Source: an uncultured Brevundimonas sp. (GTDB lineage: Bacteria > Pseudomonadota > Alphaproteobacteria > Caulobacterales > Caulobacteraceae). From it: a stretch of 33,379 nt of DNA. Below the pieces are notes generated by a model, which was not told where the DNA came from, made no database searches, and saw only the letters and a program-made list of their open reading frames with translations. Shown one piece after another: positions 10,809 to 21,213 of this stretch (the stretch's first letter is position 1; every line of letters begins with the position of its first letter). The stretch is taken from assembly GCF_937870815.1 (NCBI RefSeq), contig NZ_CALMZS010000025.1, positions 1 to 33,379 on the forward strand, read 5' to 3'. The translations under genes and the position numbers were made by a program.

Positions 10809-12005
10809 TCAGGCCGCCGCGGCCAGACCCCGGACGATCGACTCCGCCTCCCGCCGCGCCTGCGCGTCCACGGCCAGGGCCGCATCGCAGGCGTTGCGGG
10901 AACCGGAATCCACCCCCGAGGCCGTCACGCGCGACAAGGTGTCGGCGACGACTGCGGCAATATTGAGAAAGGCCAGGCGGCGGTCAAGAAACGCCAGGGC
11001 CGCCACCTCGTTGGCCGCATTGAACACGACCGGGGCGGATCCGCCCGCCCGCAGCGCCTCGCGGGCCAGTTTGAGGGCCGGGAAGCGGGCCTCGTCGGGG
11101 GCCTCGAAGGTCAGCCGGCCCAGCGCCGCCAGATCCAGCTTCGGCGCCGGCCAGGCGATGCGCTCCGGCCAGGCCAGGGCGCAGGCGATCGGCGTCTTCA
11201 TGTCCGGCGGCCCGAGCTGGGCCAGGGTCGAGCCGTCGATGTATTCGACCATGCTGTGGATGATCGATTCCGGATGCACGACGACGTCGATCCGGTCGAC
11301 GGGCATGGCGAACAGATAGGCCGCCTCGATCACCTCGAGCCCCTTGTTGGCCATGGTGGCGCTGTCGACCGAGATCTTGGCCCCCATGCTCCAATTGGGG
11401 TGGGCCACGGCCTGTTCCGGCGTGATCCCGGCCAGGGCCTCGGGCGGCGTGGTCCGGAACGGACCGCCGGACGCCGTCAGGACCAGCTTCCGGACCTGTT
11501 CGGGCGCGTCGTGGGGAAACACCTGGAAGATCGCCGAATGCTCCGAGTCGACCGGGATCAGCCGCCCGCCCGCGCGCCGCACCCGATCGATCAGGGGGGG
11601 GCCGCAGCAGACCAGGCTCTCCTTGTTGGCCAGGGCCAGGGTGGCCCCGGTCGCCGCCGCCGCCCAGGCCGAGCGCAGGCCGGCGGCGCCGACGATGGCG
11701 GCCATGATCCAGTCGGCGGGCCGGGACGCGGCCTCGATGACGGCCGCCTCTCCGGCCGCGGCCTCGATCCCGGTGCCGGACAGCGCCTCCCGCAGCGCGT
11801 CGAGCCGGGCGGGATCGGCGGTGACCGCCAGCCTCGGCTTCCAGCGCCGCGCCTGCTCGGCCAGCCGGGCGACATTGGCGCCCCCGGTCAGGGCCTCGAC
11901 CTCGAAGACGCCGGCGCCGCCGGCTTCGGCCTGCGCCATCAGCTCCAGCGTCGAGGCGCCGACCGAGCCGGTCGCCCCCAGAACCGTGACGCGGCGGCGG
12001 ATCAC
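10809..12005 (-). CDS. dxr: 1-deoxy-D-xylulose 5-phosphate reductoisomerase
   Basis: 398 aa from GTG start [23 protein letters not shown]; contains [56 protein letters not shown]: canonical Dxr motifs. GTGA overlap with the cdsA stop. Confidence 0.96.
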   Translation of the reverse strand: MIRRRVTVLGATGSVGASTLELMAQAEAGGAGVFEVEALTGGANVARLAEQARRWKPRLAVTADPARLDALREALSGTGIEAAAGEAAVIEAASRPADWIMAAIVGAAGLRSAWAAAATGATLALANKESLVCCGPPLIDRVRRAGGRLIPVDSEHSAIFQVFPHDAPEQVRKLVLTASGGPFRTTPPEALAGITPEQAVAHPNWSMGAKISVDSATMANKGLEVIEAAYLFAMPVDRIDVVVHPESIIHSMVEYIDGSTLAQLGPPDMKTPIACALAWPERIAWPAPKLDLAALGRLTFEAPDEARFPALKLAREALRAGGSAPVVFNAANEVAALAFLDRRLAFLNIAAVVADTLSRVTASGVDSGSRNACDAALAVDAQARREAESIVRGLAAAA

Positions 12006-12817
12006 GCGCCCGCTCCGAAGACGCCGAACAGCAGCCGGCCGCAGGCCACCACCACGACGGCGAACATCAGCCCGTCGACGCGGTCGAGCAGGCCCCCATG
12101 CCCCGGGATCAACTTGCCCGCGTCCTTGACGCCATAGCGCCGCTTGAGGGCCGACTCCCACAGATCGCCGGCCATGGTCGCGAGGGCCGCGCCGAGGCCG
12201 AGAACCGCGCCCCAGCCGGGTCCGATGCCGAGATCCAGCCAGGTCGCCAGCCAGGCCCCGGCCCCGGTCCCGGCGGCGAGTCCGCCGAGGAAGCCCGACC
12301 ACGTCTTGTTCGGCGAGAAGCGCGGCCACAATTTCGGCCCGCCGACCAGGTTGCCCGTCAGATAGGCCATGATGTCCGACGCCCAGGCGATGGCGAAGGC
12401 CGACACCGTCCAGGCGAGGCCGCCGGCGGACGAGCCGTCGCGCAGCCAGATCAGCAGGATGGCCGGCCAGCCGAGATAGAACACGCCGTAGGCCGCATCC
12501 AGCGCCTCCTGCCCCCGGCTGCGCGCGAACAGGCCGGCGGCGGCGGCGCAGAACACCAGCATGACCAGGGCCAGGGACAGTTGCTCGACATGGGCCGAGA
12601 TCACCGACGCGAACAGGCCGAAGGCCACGGCCCCGGCCATCGGCCGCCAGGCCGAGGCCGCGCTCATCATCGCCCATTCCGCCGCCAGCAGGGCGCAGGC
12701 CAGCAGCATCAGGGCGAGGAACCACCCCCCGCCGGCCCAGATGCCGAGCACCGCCGCCGGCGCCAGCACCACGGCGGACGCCGCCCTCATCCCTATGTCG
12801 CCGGCCCGTACCGCCAT
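12002..12817 (-). CDS. cdsA: Phosphatidate cytidylyltransferase
   Basis: 271 aa, multi-[35 protein letters not shown] and C-terminal [28 protein letters not shown] signature. Confidence 0.96.
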   Translation of the reverse strand: MAVRAGDIGMRAASAVVLAPAAVLGIWAGGGWFLALMLLACALLAAEWAMMSAASAWRPMAGAVAFGLFASVISAHVEQLSLALVMLVFCAAAAGLFARSRGQEALDAAYGVFYLGWPAILLIWLRDGSSAGGLAWTVSAFAIAWASDIMAYLTGNLVGGPKLWPRFSPNKTWSGFLGGLAAGTGAGAWLATWLDLGIGPGWGAVLGLGAALATMAGDLWESALKRRYGVKDAGKLIPGHGGLLDRVDGLMFAVVVVACGRLLFGVFGAGA

Positions 12818-13572
12818 CAGCCGGCCGCGAGCGCGGGCGCGGCGGCCAGGCCCCCGAAGCGCCGGTCCCGGTTGCGATACTGGGCGACGACGTCGGCGAG
12901 CGCCTCGGGGCCGTAGTCGGGCCACAGCACGTCCTGGAAGACCAGTTCGGCGTAGGCGGCTTCCCAGAGCAGGAAGTTGGACAGGCGCTGCTCGCCCGAG
13001 GTGCGCACGATGACGTCCACGGGCGGCCCGCCGGCCGTGGACAGGCCGAGGCCCAGGGCGTCCTCGTCGAGCGGACCGGTCGCCTCCCCGGCCCGGACCC
13101 GTTCGAGATACCGCCGGGCGGCGTCGACGATGTCGGCCCGGCCGCCGTAGTTGAAGGCCACCTGAAGCAGGAATTTGTCGTTGTGGGCGGTGCTGGCCTC
13201 GGTCCGCCCGACGATCTCGGCGATGTCGTCGGGCAGGCCCGCGCGTCGGCCGAGAATGCGCACCCGCACGCCCTCGCGCTCCAGCCGCTTCAGGTCGCTG
13301 GCGACATAGGCGCGGACCAGCCCCATCAGGTCGGAGACCTCCTCGGCCGGGCGCCGCCAGTTCTCGGTGGAGAAGCCGAACACCGTCAGGCAGCGGATGC
13401 CCAGGGCCGGCGCGGCCTGCACGGTGCGCTTCAGCGCCTGGACGCCCTCGCGATGGCCCATGGTCCGCGGCAGGCCGCGCGCCTGCGCCCAGCGGCCATT
13501 GCCGTCCATGATCAGGGCGACGTGGCGCGGCCCGTCCGGCGCGGGCTGGGGATCAAGGGGTTCGACGGGCAT
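12817..13572 (-). CDS. uppS: Isoprenyl transferase (undecaprenyl diphosphate synthase)
   Basis: 251 aa from [70 protein letters not shown] signature. Confidence 0.96.
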   Translation of the reverse strand: MPVEPLDPQPAPDGPRHVALIMDGNGRWAQARGLPRTMGHREGVQALKRTVQAAPALGIRCLTVFGFSTENWRRPAEEVSDLMGLVRAYVASDLKRLEREGVRVRILGRRAGLPDDIAEIVGRTEASTAHNDKFLLQVAFNYGGRADIVDAARRYLERVRAGEATGPLDEDALGLGLSTAGGPPVDVIVRTSGEQRLSNFLLWEAAYAELVFQDVLWPDYGPEALADVVAQYRNRDRRFGGLAAAPALAAG

Positions 13573-13604
13573 GACCGGCGCGTATCCTACGGCAAAAGGC
13601 GCCG

Positions 13605-14162
13605 TCAAACCTGCATGATCTCAACTTCCTTGGCCTTCAAGGTCTCGTCGATACGCTTGATGGCCGCGTCGGTGTCCTTCTGCACCTCGGCCTCCATCCT
13701 CTTCTGCTCGTCCTGGCTGATCTCCGAGGCCTTCTCGGCCTTCTTCAGATCGTCGTTGGCGTCGCGGCGGACGTTGCGGACGGCGATCTTCTGCTGCTCC
13801 GCGTATTTGCCGGCCAGCTTGACCAGATCCTTGCGGCGCTCCTCGGTCAGCGGCGGGATCGGGATGCGCAGGGTCTGGCCGTCGACGATCGGATTGAGCC
13901 CGAGGCCGGCGGCGCGGATGGCCTTCTCGACCGGGCCCACCATGCCCTTGTCCCAGACGCTGACCGAGATCATCCGCGGCTCGGGCACGCTGATCGCGGC
14001 GACGGAGTTCAGCGGCGCCGTGGAGCCGTAGGCCTCGACCTGCACGGGGTCGAGCAGGCCGGTGTTGGCGCGGCCGGTGCGCAGGCCGGAGAATTCCTCC
14101 TTCAACGCCGCGACCGCCTTGTCCATGCGTTCGCGGTAGCTCTTGAGATCAGGCTTGGCCAT
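13605..14162 (-). CDS. frr: Ribosome recycling factor
   Basis: 185 aa; [46 protein letters not shown] and [33 protein letters not shown]. Confidence 0.97.
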   Translation of the reverse strand: MAKPDLKSYRERMDKAVAALKEEFSGLRTGRANTGLLDPVQVEAYGSTAPLNSVAAISVPEPRMISVSVWDKGMVGPVEKAIRAAGLGLNPIVDGQTLRIPIPPLTEERRKDLVKLAGKYAEQQKIAVRNVRRDANDDLKKAEKASEISQDEQKRMEAEVQKDTDAAIKRIDETLKAKEVEIMQV

Positions 14163-14191
14163 GGTCTTTTCTCTCGTTCTCGAAGGGCTTG

Positions 14192-14935
14192 TCAGGCTGA
14201 CTTGGCGTTGGAGGTGATGACGGTGAAGGTGCCTTCGCCGGTCAGGGTCCTGCGCAGGGAGCCGTTCTCGCGGATCGAAAAGACCACGATCGGAATGCCC
14301 GAGTCCCGCATCAGGGCGATGGCCGAGGCGTCCATGACCCTGAGATCCTTCGCCAGCACGTCGTGATAGCTGAGGGTGTCGTAGCGGGTGGCGGTGGCGT
14401 CCTTCTTCGGGTCGGCGGTATAGACGCCGTCGACGCTGGTGCCCTTCAGCAGGGCGTCGCAGCCCATTTCGGCGGCGCGCAGGGCGGCTCCGGAATCGGT
14501 GGTGAAGAAGGGCGCGCCGACCCCGGCGGCGAAGATCACCACCCGGCCCTTCTCGAGATGGCGCAGGGCCCGGCGGCGCACATAGGGTTCGGCCACCGCG
14601 TTCATGGTCAGGGCGCTCTGCACCCGCGTCTGGACGCCGATCTTCTCCAGCGCCGCCTGCATGGCCAAGGCGTTCATCACCGTCGCCAGCATGCCCATGT
14701 AGTCGGCCGTGGCGCGGTCCATGTCGCCGGCGGCCTTGCTCAGCCCGCGGAAGATGTTGCCGCCGCCGATAACGAGGCAGATTTCGACCCCCTCGCGGGC
14801 GACCTGGGCCACCGCCTCGGCGACCGTGGCCACGGTCTTCATGTCGATGCCGTAGGCCTGATCGCCCATCAGCACCTCGCCCGAAACCTTCAGCAGGACG
14901 CGCTTGTAGAGGAACTCGGGCGGGGCGTCGGGCAT
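14192..14935 (-). CDS. pyrH: Uridylate kinase
   Basis: 247 aa; [72 protein letters not shown]. Confidence 0.97.
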   Translation of the reverse strand: MPDAPPEFLYKRVLLKVSGEVLMGDQAYGIDMKTVATVAEAVAQVAREGVEICLVIGGGNIFRGLSKAAGDMDRATADYMGMLATVMNALAMQAALEKIGVQTRVQSALTMNAVAEPYVRRRALRHLEKGRVVIFAAGVGAPFFTTDSGAALRAAEMGCDALLKGTSVDGVYTADPKKDATATRYDTLSYHDVLAKDLRVMDASAIALMRDSGIPIVVFSIRENGSLRRTLTGEGTFTVITSNAKSA

Positions 14936-14964
14936 GGAGGGTCCTTGGGCAGAGGAATCGGCTC

Positions 14965-14992
14965 CTTATAGGAAGGCGCGCGCCGGGTTCAA
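14965..14992 (-). promoter_or_regulatory. Candidate sigma70-type promoter for the pyrH-to-lpxB block (TTGAAC-N16-TATAAG)
   Basis: On the minus strand: TTGAAC (plus 14987-14992), 16-nt spacer, TATAAG (plus 14965-14970), about 30 nt before the pyrH ATG. Confidence 0.5.
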
Positions 14993-15023
14993 AGGGCCAG
15001 GCGGGATTCCGTGCCCCCGGGCG

Positions 15024-15056
15024 CCGTCGTTCCCGGCTCCGGGCCGGGGACGACGG
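15024..15056 (-). terminator. Hairpin just downstream of the RNase J stop; probable transcript end or 3'-stabilising structure
   Basis: CCGTCGTTCCCGGC-tccgg-GCCGGGGACGACGG: 14-bp stem with one T/G wobble and a 5-nt loop. No T-tract follows. Confidence 0.5.
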
Positions 15057-15066
15057 GCGAGCCGGA

Positions 15067-16740
15067 TCACAGCCTCAGGACGATGGTCTCGACGATCGGC
15101 CGCCGGTCCCAGATCTGCTGGCTGGCCTTCTTGAGCGCGCGCGAGACGGCCTGTTCGATGACCAGTTCGTCGTTCAGCGCCTCGCCCTTCAGCTTCATCA
15201 CCGCCGCCTCGGCGCGTTCGGCCAGGTCGTCGAGGGCCTCGCCCAGCGGCGCTTCCTCGTCGCCCGGCAGGCCGATGGCGCGCACGTCGATGTCGCTGAC
15301 GATCCTGCCGCGCCGGTCCATGGCGAAGCTGACGATCAGCACCCCGTTGGTCGAGGCGTGGCGGCGCTCGTGCAGGGCCTCGCCCTGTTCGGTGACCAGC
15401 CGGCCGCCGTCGACATAGAGCCGGCCGCTCGGCACCTCGTCGATGATGGCGGCGGGCCCGGGGGCGAGCCGGACCATGTCGCCGTTGCGCGGCGTCACCG
15501 TCTCGGGCACGCCGATGTCCCTGGCCAGGTTGGCGTGCTCGGCCAGGTGGCGGCGCATGCCGTGGGTCGGGACGGCGATCCTCGGCCGGGCCCAGGCGTA
15601 CATCTGGCGCAGTTCCTCGCGGCAGGGGTGGCCGGAGACGTGGATGCCGGGATGGTCCTTCTCCGTGTAGATGCGCACGCCGCGGTCGGTCAGCCTGTCC
15701 TGCAGACGGCCGATCGACAGCTCGTTGCCCGGGATCACCCGTGACGAGAAGATGCAATGATCGCCGCGGCTCAGCTTGATGTACGGGTGGGTGCCCTCGG
15801 CCACCCGCGACAGGGCGGCGCGCGGCTCGCCCTGGCTGCCGGTGCACAGGTACAGGATCTCGTCGGCCGGCCAGACGCGGGCCTCCTGTTCCGACAGGAA
15901 GGGCTTGAGGTCCTGCATCATGCCGACATGTTTGGCCGCCGAGGTGATGCGGTGCATCGACCGTCCGGCCAGCGACACGCGCCGCCCGGCCGCCTCGGCG
16001 GCGCGGATGACGCTGTCCATCCGCGCCACGTTCGAGGCGAAACAGCCGACCGCGATCCGGCCCTTCAGACCGCCGATCAGCTCGGCCAGGGCGTCGCGCA
16101 CCGTGCCCTCGGAGCCGGCCACGCCGTCGACGAAGACGTTGGTCGAATCGCAGACCATGGCCAGCACGCCCTCGTCGCCGAGGCGTGAGATGGCCCCGGA
16201 ATCGGTGACGCCGCCGATGATCGGGTCGTCGTCGATCTTCCAGTCGCCGGTGTGCAGCACCGTGCCCAGCGGCGTGCGGATGGCCAGGCCGTTCGGCTCG
16301 GCGATCGAATGGGTCATGGTGATGAAGTCGACCGTGAACGGTCCGACGTCGATCGTGCCGCCCAGCGGCGTCTCGATGATCTCGACCTGGTCGAGGATGC
16401 CCGCCTCGCGCAGCTTCTCGCGGATCAGGAAGGCGGTGAACGGGGTGGCGTAGAGCGGCGCCTTCATGCGCGGCCACAGCCATCCGAGCGCGCCGATGTG
16501 GTCCTCGTGCGCGTGGGTCAGGACGATGCCGCGGATGGTCTCGCCCTCGAGAAAGGCGGGATCCGGCACGATCACGTCGACGCCGGGGGTCGACAGGTCG
16601 CCGAAGGTCACGCCGACGTCGACGACGATCCACTGGCGGTCGTTCTCCGGCCCGTAGCCGTAGAGATTGAGGTTCATACCGATCTCGCCCGACCCGCCGA
16701 GCGGCAGGAAGACGAGTTCGTCGCTGGTTGATTTTTTCAT
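15067..16740 (-). CDS. Ribonuclease J (metallo-beta-lactamase / beta-CASP)
   Basis: 557 aa from [43 protein letters not shown] (HxHxDH), [25 protein letters not shown]: RNase J family. Confidence 0.94.
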   Translation of the reverse strand: MKKSTSDELVFLPLGGSGEIGMNLNLYGYGPENDRQWIVVDVGVTFGDLSTPGVDVIVPDPAFLEGETIRGIVLTHAHEDHIGALGWLWPRMKAPLYATPFTAFLIREKLREAGILDQVEIIETPLGGTIDVGPFTVDFITMTHSIAEPNGLAIRTPLGTVLHTGDWKIDDDPIIGGVTDSGAISRLGDEGVLAMVCDSTNVFVDGVAGSEGTVRDALAELIGGLKGRIAVGCFASNVARMDSVIRAAEAAGRRVSLAGRSMHRITSAAKHVGMMQDLKPFLSEQEARVWPADEILYLCTGSQGEPRAALSRVAEGTHPYIKLSRGDHCIFSSRVIPGNELSIGRLQDRLTDRGVRIYTEKDHPGIHVSGHPCREELRQMYAWARPRIAVPTHGMRRHLAEHANLARDIGVPETVTPRNGDMVRLAPGPAAIIDEVPSGRLYVDGGRLVTEQGEALHERRHASTNGVLIVSFAMDRRGRIVSDIDVRAIGLPGDEEAPLGEALDDLAERAEAAVMKLKGEALNDELVIEQAVSRALKKASQQIWDRRPIVETIVLRL

Positions 16741-17516
16741 GCGCCCTTGATGTGGGTGTTCCGCCGCCAGATTTCGAGGAGGCCGCGGATGGTCAGGTCC
16801 GGATCGAACCGGTCGATGGAATCGGTCGCGCCCTCGAACAGCGAGGCGACGCCGCCGGTTCCGATGACGGTCATGGGCTTGCCCCACTCCGCCTTGATGC
16901 GCGCCACCAGCCCCTCGATCAGGGCGACATAGCCCCAGAAGACGCCGGATTGCATGTTGGTGACGGTGTCCCTGCCGATCACCCGCTCTGGCCGCTGGAT
17001 GGCGATGCGCGGCAGCATCGCCGCCGCCTCGTGCAGGGCCTGCAGGCTGAGGTTGATGCCGGGGGCGATGGCGCCGCCCTCGAAGGCCCCGTCGGCGGCG
17101 ACCACGTCGAAGGTGGTGGCCGTGCCGCTGTCGACGATGATCAGGTCGCCGGGATAGGCGAGATGGGCGCCGATGGCGTTGACCAGCCGGTCGGCGCCGG
17201 CCTCGCTCGGCTTGAGGATGCGGACCGCGATGCCGAGGTCGACATTGTCGCCGATGACCAGGGGCTCGACGTTGAGATAGCGGCGCGACAGGTTGCGCAG
17301 GTTGAAGATCGACTGCGGCACCACGCTGGATATGATGCAGCCGTCCAGCTGGCCGATCGACAGGCCGCGCATGGACAGCAGCTGGCTCAGCCAGACCGCG
17401 TATTCGTCGGCCGTGCGGCTGGCCTCGGTGGCCGTGCGCCACTGGGCCGACCACCGGGCCCCGTCGTGGATCGCGAACAGCGTGTTGGTGTTGCCCTGCT
17501 CGATGGCCAGTAGCAT
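16737..17516 (-). CDS. coaX: Type III pantothenate kinase
   Basis: 259 aa; [59 protein letters not shown]. Confidence 0.95.
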   Translation of the reverse strand: MLLAIEQGNTNTLFAIHDGARWSAQWRTATEASRTADEYAVWLSQLLSMRGLSIGQLDGCIISSVVPQSIFNLRNLSRRYLNVEPLVIGDNVDLGIAVRILKPSEAGADRLVNAIGAHLAYPGDLIIVDSGTATTFDVVAADGAFEGGAIAPGINLSLQALHEAAAMLPRIAIQRPERVIGRDTVTNMQSGVFWGYVALIEGLVARIKAEWGKPMTVIGTGGVASLFEGATDSIDRFDPDLTIRGLLEIWRRNTHIKGA

Positions 17517-18268
17517 CAGCCCGCCTCCCCGAAGAATACGTCGCCGGCCGAGATCAGCCGCAGGCGGCCGTCCGCCAGCCTGAGTTTCAGCGCCCCGTCC
17601 GGGGTCACCCCCTCGGCCCGGCCCTCGACCGTCTCATGGCCCAGCCGCGCCGTCGCCGGCCCGTGGAGTCCGGCGGCCCGGGCCCGCCAGGCGTCGAGCA
17701 CCGGCTCGAAGCCGAGCCGCTCCCAGCGCTCCAGCCAGACGGCGAAGGCCTCGGCCAGGCGGCGCGCCGCCGCCTCGACGCCGGGGACGGCGGCGACCCC
17801 GGCGGCGAGGTGCTGCGCCAGGGCCGCGGCCGGGCGTTCCATGCCTTCGGGGGCGTGGGCCAGGTTGACGCCGACGCCGACCGCCAGCCACAGGCCGCCG
17901 CCCGGATGGCCCCCGGACTCGACCAGCACCCCGGCCGCCTTGTCGCCGGCCAGCATCACGTCATTGGGCCATTTGATGCTCACCAGCGACGGCGGCGCGA
18001 AGGCGTCCAGCAGGTCGGCCACAGCCAGCGCCGCCACGAATGTCACCTGCGCCGCCTCGGCCGGCGGCCGGCGGGTGGTCGTCAGCAGGGTGGCGAACAG
18101 GTTGCCGGCGTCGCCTTCCCAGGCCCGGCCGCGCCGGCCGCGGCCGGCGCTCTGGCGGCGGGCGACGATCCACAGCGGCCCGGTCTCGCCGGCCTCGGCC
18201 CGACGACGGGCCTCCGCATTGGTGGAGTCGGTCTGGTCGAGCAGCAGGACGGGCGCGGCCGAAGCCAC
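17516..18268 (-). CDS. birA: Biotin--[acetyl-CoA-carboxylase] ligase
   Basis: 250 aa from probable GTG start [74 protein letters not shown]: BirA catalytic motifs (GRGRRGR). No N-terminal HTH. Confidence 0.92.
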   Translation of the reverse strand: MASAAPVLLLDQTDSTNAEARRRAEAGETGPLWIVARRQSAGRGRRGRAWEGDAGNLFATLLTTTRRPPAEAAQVTFVAALAVADLLDAFAPPSLVSIKWPNDVMLAGDKAAGVLVESGGHPGGGLWLAVGVGVNLAHAPEGMERPAAALAQHLAAGVAAVPGVEAAARRLAEAFAVWLERWERLGFEPVLDAWRARAAGLHGPATARLGHETVEGRAEGVTPDGALKLRLADGRLRLISAGDVFFGEAG

Positions 18269-18270
18269 CG

Positions 18271-19719
18271 TCAGCCCGCCCCGTAGCCGACCGCCGCCGC
18301 CCGCGCGAAGGGCTCCAGCCAGGTCAGGGCGATCATCACCAGCGGGAAGGAGAACAGGGCCGCGGCGACGGCGACGGTCTTCGCCTCCACCGGCGAGCGG
18401 TCGATCGCTTCGACGCCCTCCGGGGCCGGATCGAACCACATCAGCTTGATGATGCGCAGATAGTAGAAGCCGGCCACGACCGAGGCGACGAGGCCGGCGG
18501 CGCCCGCCATCCAGTAGCCCGCGTCGGCGGCCGCGCCGAACACCGCCCACTTGCCCCAGAAGCCGGACAGCGGCGGCATGCCCAGCACCGACAGCGACAG
18601 CACGGTCAGGGCCAGCGCCGTCACCGGCCGGTCCCTGCGCAGGCCGGCGAAATCCTGGATGCGGCGGATGGGACGGCCATTGCGGCCCAGCGACAGGATG
18701 ACGGCGAAGAAGCCGAACTGGTCGACGACGTACAGGGTCATGAACAGCAGCATGGCCTGGACGCCCAGCGTCGTGCCGGCGGCGATGCCGAGCAGGGCGT
18801 AGCCGATGTTGGCGATCGACGAATAGGCCAGCAGCCGCTGCAGATCCTTCTGCACCAGGCCGCCGAAGGCCCCGACCGCGAAGGAGATCAGCGAGATCAG
18901 GATCAGCACCTGGGCCCACTGGTCGTGCGAGCCGGCGAAGGCGCCTTCCAGGGTGCGGGCGATCAGCACCATGGCCGCGACCTTGGGGGCGGTGGCGAAC
19001 AGGGCCACGACCGGCGTCGGCGCGCCCTCGTAGACGTCGGGCGTCCACATGTGGAAGGGCGCCGCGGACACCTTGAAGGCCAGGCCGCAGATCAGGAAGA
19101 CCAGGCCGAAGATCAGGCCCGGCGACGGACTGGCCGCGGCGTAGGCGGCGATCTCGTCGAACCGCATCGAGCCGGTGAAGCCATAGATCAGGCTGGCGCC
19201 GTAGAGCAGCAGGCCGGACGACAGGGCCCCGAGCACGAAATATTTCAGGCCCGCCTCGGACGCCTTGAGGTCGTCGCGGTGGAAGGCGGCCAGCACATAG
19301 AGGGCCAGGGAATGCAGCTCGATGCCGACATAGAGCGAGATCAGGTCGCCCGACGACGCCATCATCCCCATGCCGGCCGAGGCCAGCACGATCAGGATGG
19401 GATATTCGAAGCGGGCGATGCGGGCACGCTTCATCCAGCCGTCGCCGAGCACGATGGCCACGGCGCTGGACAGGAAGATCAGCGCCTTGCCGTAGACGGC
19501 CAGCGGATCGGCCACATAGGCGCCGCCGAAGGCGCGGCCGAGCGGGCCGGTGACGGCCAGGGCGGCGGCGGCGACCAGCAACAGCACCGACAGGACGGAG
19601 ACGAGGCGCGCGCTCCTCTCGCCGGCGAAGGCGCCGATCATCAGCAGCACGAGGCCGCCGAGCGCGAGCGCGGCTTCCGGGGCCGAAAGGTGAAGGGCGG
19701 AGATCAGATCGGGCATCAT
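18271..19719 (-). CDS. nuoN: NADH-quinone oxidoreductase subunit N
   Basis: About 482 aa from MMPDLISALHLSAPEAALALGG; multi-TM antiporter-like subunit; GLAFKVSAAPFHMWTPDVYEGAPTPVVALFATAPKVA. Confidence 0.95.
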   Translation of the reverse strand: MMPDLISALHLSAPEAALALGGLVLLMIGAFAGERSARLVSVLSVLLLVAAAALAVTGPLGRAFGGAYVADPLAVYGKALIFLSSAVAIVLGDGWMKRARIARFEYPILIVLASAGMGMMASSGDLISLYVGIELHSLALYVLAAFHRDDLKASEAGLKYFVLGALSSGLLLYGASLIYGFTGSMRFDEIAAYAAASPSPGLIFGLVFLICGLAFKVSAAPFHMWTPDVYEGAPTPVVALFATAPKVAAMVLIARTLEGAFAGSHDQWAQVLILISLISFAVGAFGGLVQKDLQRLLAYSSIANIGYALLGIAAGTTLGVQAMLLFMTLYVVDQFGFFAVILSLGRNGRPIRRIQDFAGLRRDRPVTALALTVLSLSVLGMPPLSGFWGKWAVFGAAADAGYWMAGAAGLVASVVAGFYYLRIIKLMWFDPAPEGVEAIDRSPVEAKTVAVAAALFSFPLVMIALTWLEPFARAAAVGYGAG

Positions 19720-19723
19720 GGTC

Positions 19724-21211
19724 TCACCCGCCGATCGCAAGTTGATAGGCGGAGGTCAGGGCCTCGACCGAGGCGGCGGTGTAGTCCAGCACCAGGCCGG
19801 GCTGCACGCCCAGCCAGATCGTGCCGAGGATCAGCGGGACGAAGATCAGCAGCTCGCGCCGGTCGACGTCGGTGATGGCCTTCATGGCCGGATTGGTGAT
19901 CTCGCCGAACATGACGTTCCGATACAGCGTCAGGGCGTAGACCGCCGAGAAGATCACCCCCGAGGCTGCGAACAGGGCCGTCCAGGTCGAGACCTGGTAG
20001 ACGCCGGTCATGGTCAGGATCTCGCCGATGAAGCCCGAGGTGCCCGGCAGGCCGACATTGGCCATGGTGAACAGCATGAAGATGGCCGCGAACCAGGGCA
20101 TCCGCGCGGTCAGGCCGCCGTAGAGGGCGATCTCGCGGGTGTGCATGCGGTCGTAGACCACGCCGACGCAGAGGAACAGCGCGCCCGAGATCAGGCCGTG
20201 GCTCAGCATCTGGAACACCGCCCCCTGCACGCCCTGGTCGTTGCCGGCGAAGACGCCCATGGTCACGAAGCCCATGTGCGCCACCGACGAATAGGCGATC
20301 AGCTTCTTCATGTCGGTCTGCCGGAAGGCGACCAGCGAGGTGTAGACGATGGCGATGGCCGACAGGCCGAAGACCAGCGGCGCGAACATCTCGGACGCCA
20401 GGGGGAACATCGGCAGGTTGAACAGCAGGAAGCCGTAGCCGCCCAGCTTCAGCAGGATGCCCGCGAGGATGACCGAACCCGCCGTCGGCGCCTGGACGTG
20501 GGCGTCCGGAAGCCAGGTATGCACCGGCCACATCGGCATCTTGACCGCGAACGAGGCGAAGAAGGCCAGCCAGAGCAGCGGCTGCGCCTCGGCGGAGAAG
20601 GCGTATTCCTTGAGCGTCGGAATGCTGGTGGTGCCGGTCTCGGCCGCCATCCACAGCATGGCCAGCAGCATCAGGACCGACCCAAGCAGGGTGTAGAGGA
20701 AGAATTTGTAGGCCGCGTAGATGCGGTTCGCCCCGCCCCACACCCCGATGATGATGAACATCGGCACCAGGGTGCCTTCGAAGAAGATGTAGAACAGGAA
20801 CAGATCCAGCGCCGTGAACACGCCGATGCACAGCGTCTCCAGCACCAGGAAGGCGATCATGTAGTCGACCACCCGGTCCTTGATCGTGGTCCAGCTGGCG
20901 AGGATGCACAGCGGCATCAGGAAGGCGGTCAGCAGCACGAACAGGATCGAAATCCCGTCCACGCCCATGTGGTATTCCGCGCCCGCGAACCAGACATAGC
21001 GCTCGACGAATTGATAGGCCGGGCTCGAGGCGTCGAAGCCCGCGACCAGCACGCCCGAGACGGCCAGGGTCGCCAGCGTGGTGACCAGGGCGATCCAGCG
21101 CGCCGCGCCGGCGGCCTCGCCCCTGCCCAGCAGGCGGGCGAGCAGGATCAGGCCCGCGCCGACCAGCGGCAGGAAGGTGACGACGCTCAGGATGAAGGGG
21201 ATCTGGGGCAA
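19724..21211 (-). CDS. nuoM: NADH-quinone oxidoreductase subunit M
   Basis: About 495 aa; [44 protein letters not shown]. Start uncertain: TTG at 21211 or GTG at 21226 (no nearby ATG). Confidence 0.93.
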   Translation of the reverse strand: MPQIPFILSVVTFLPLVGAGLILLARLLGRGEAAGAARWIALVTTLATLAVSGVLVAGFDASSPAYQFVERYVWFAGAEYHMGVDGISILFVLLTAFLMPLCILASWTTIKDRVVDYMIAFLVLETLCIGVFTALDLFLFYIFFEGTLVPMFIIIGVWGGANRIYAAYKFFLYTLLGSVLMLLAMLWMAAETGTTSIPTLKEYAFSAEAQPLLWLAFFASFAVKMPMWPVHTWLPDAHVQAPTAGSVILAGILLKLGGYGFLLFNLPMFPLASEMFAPLVFGLSAIAIVYTSLVAFRQTDMKKLIAYSSVAHMGFVTMGVFAGNDQGVQGAVFQMLSHGLISGALFLCVGVVYDRMHTREIALYGGLTARMPWFAAIFMLFTMANVGLPGTSGFIGEILTMTGVYQVSTWTALFAASGVIFSAVYALTLYRNVMFGEITNPAMKAITDVDRRELLIFVPLILGTIWLGVQPGLVLDYTAASVEALTSAYQLAIGG

Positions 21212-21213
21212 GA

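Noticed and set aside
11594-11601. Eight-G homopolymer in dxr as a possible frameshift site
   Set aside because: The Dxr frame is intact across it ([14 protein letters not shown], a conserved region), so there is no sign of error or slippage.
18040-19875. 611-aa plus-strand ORF antisense to birA and nuoN
   Set aside because: Antisense artefact with low-complexity R/G/D/Q-rich translation.
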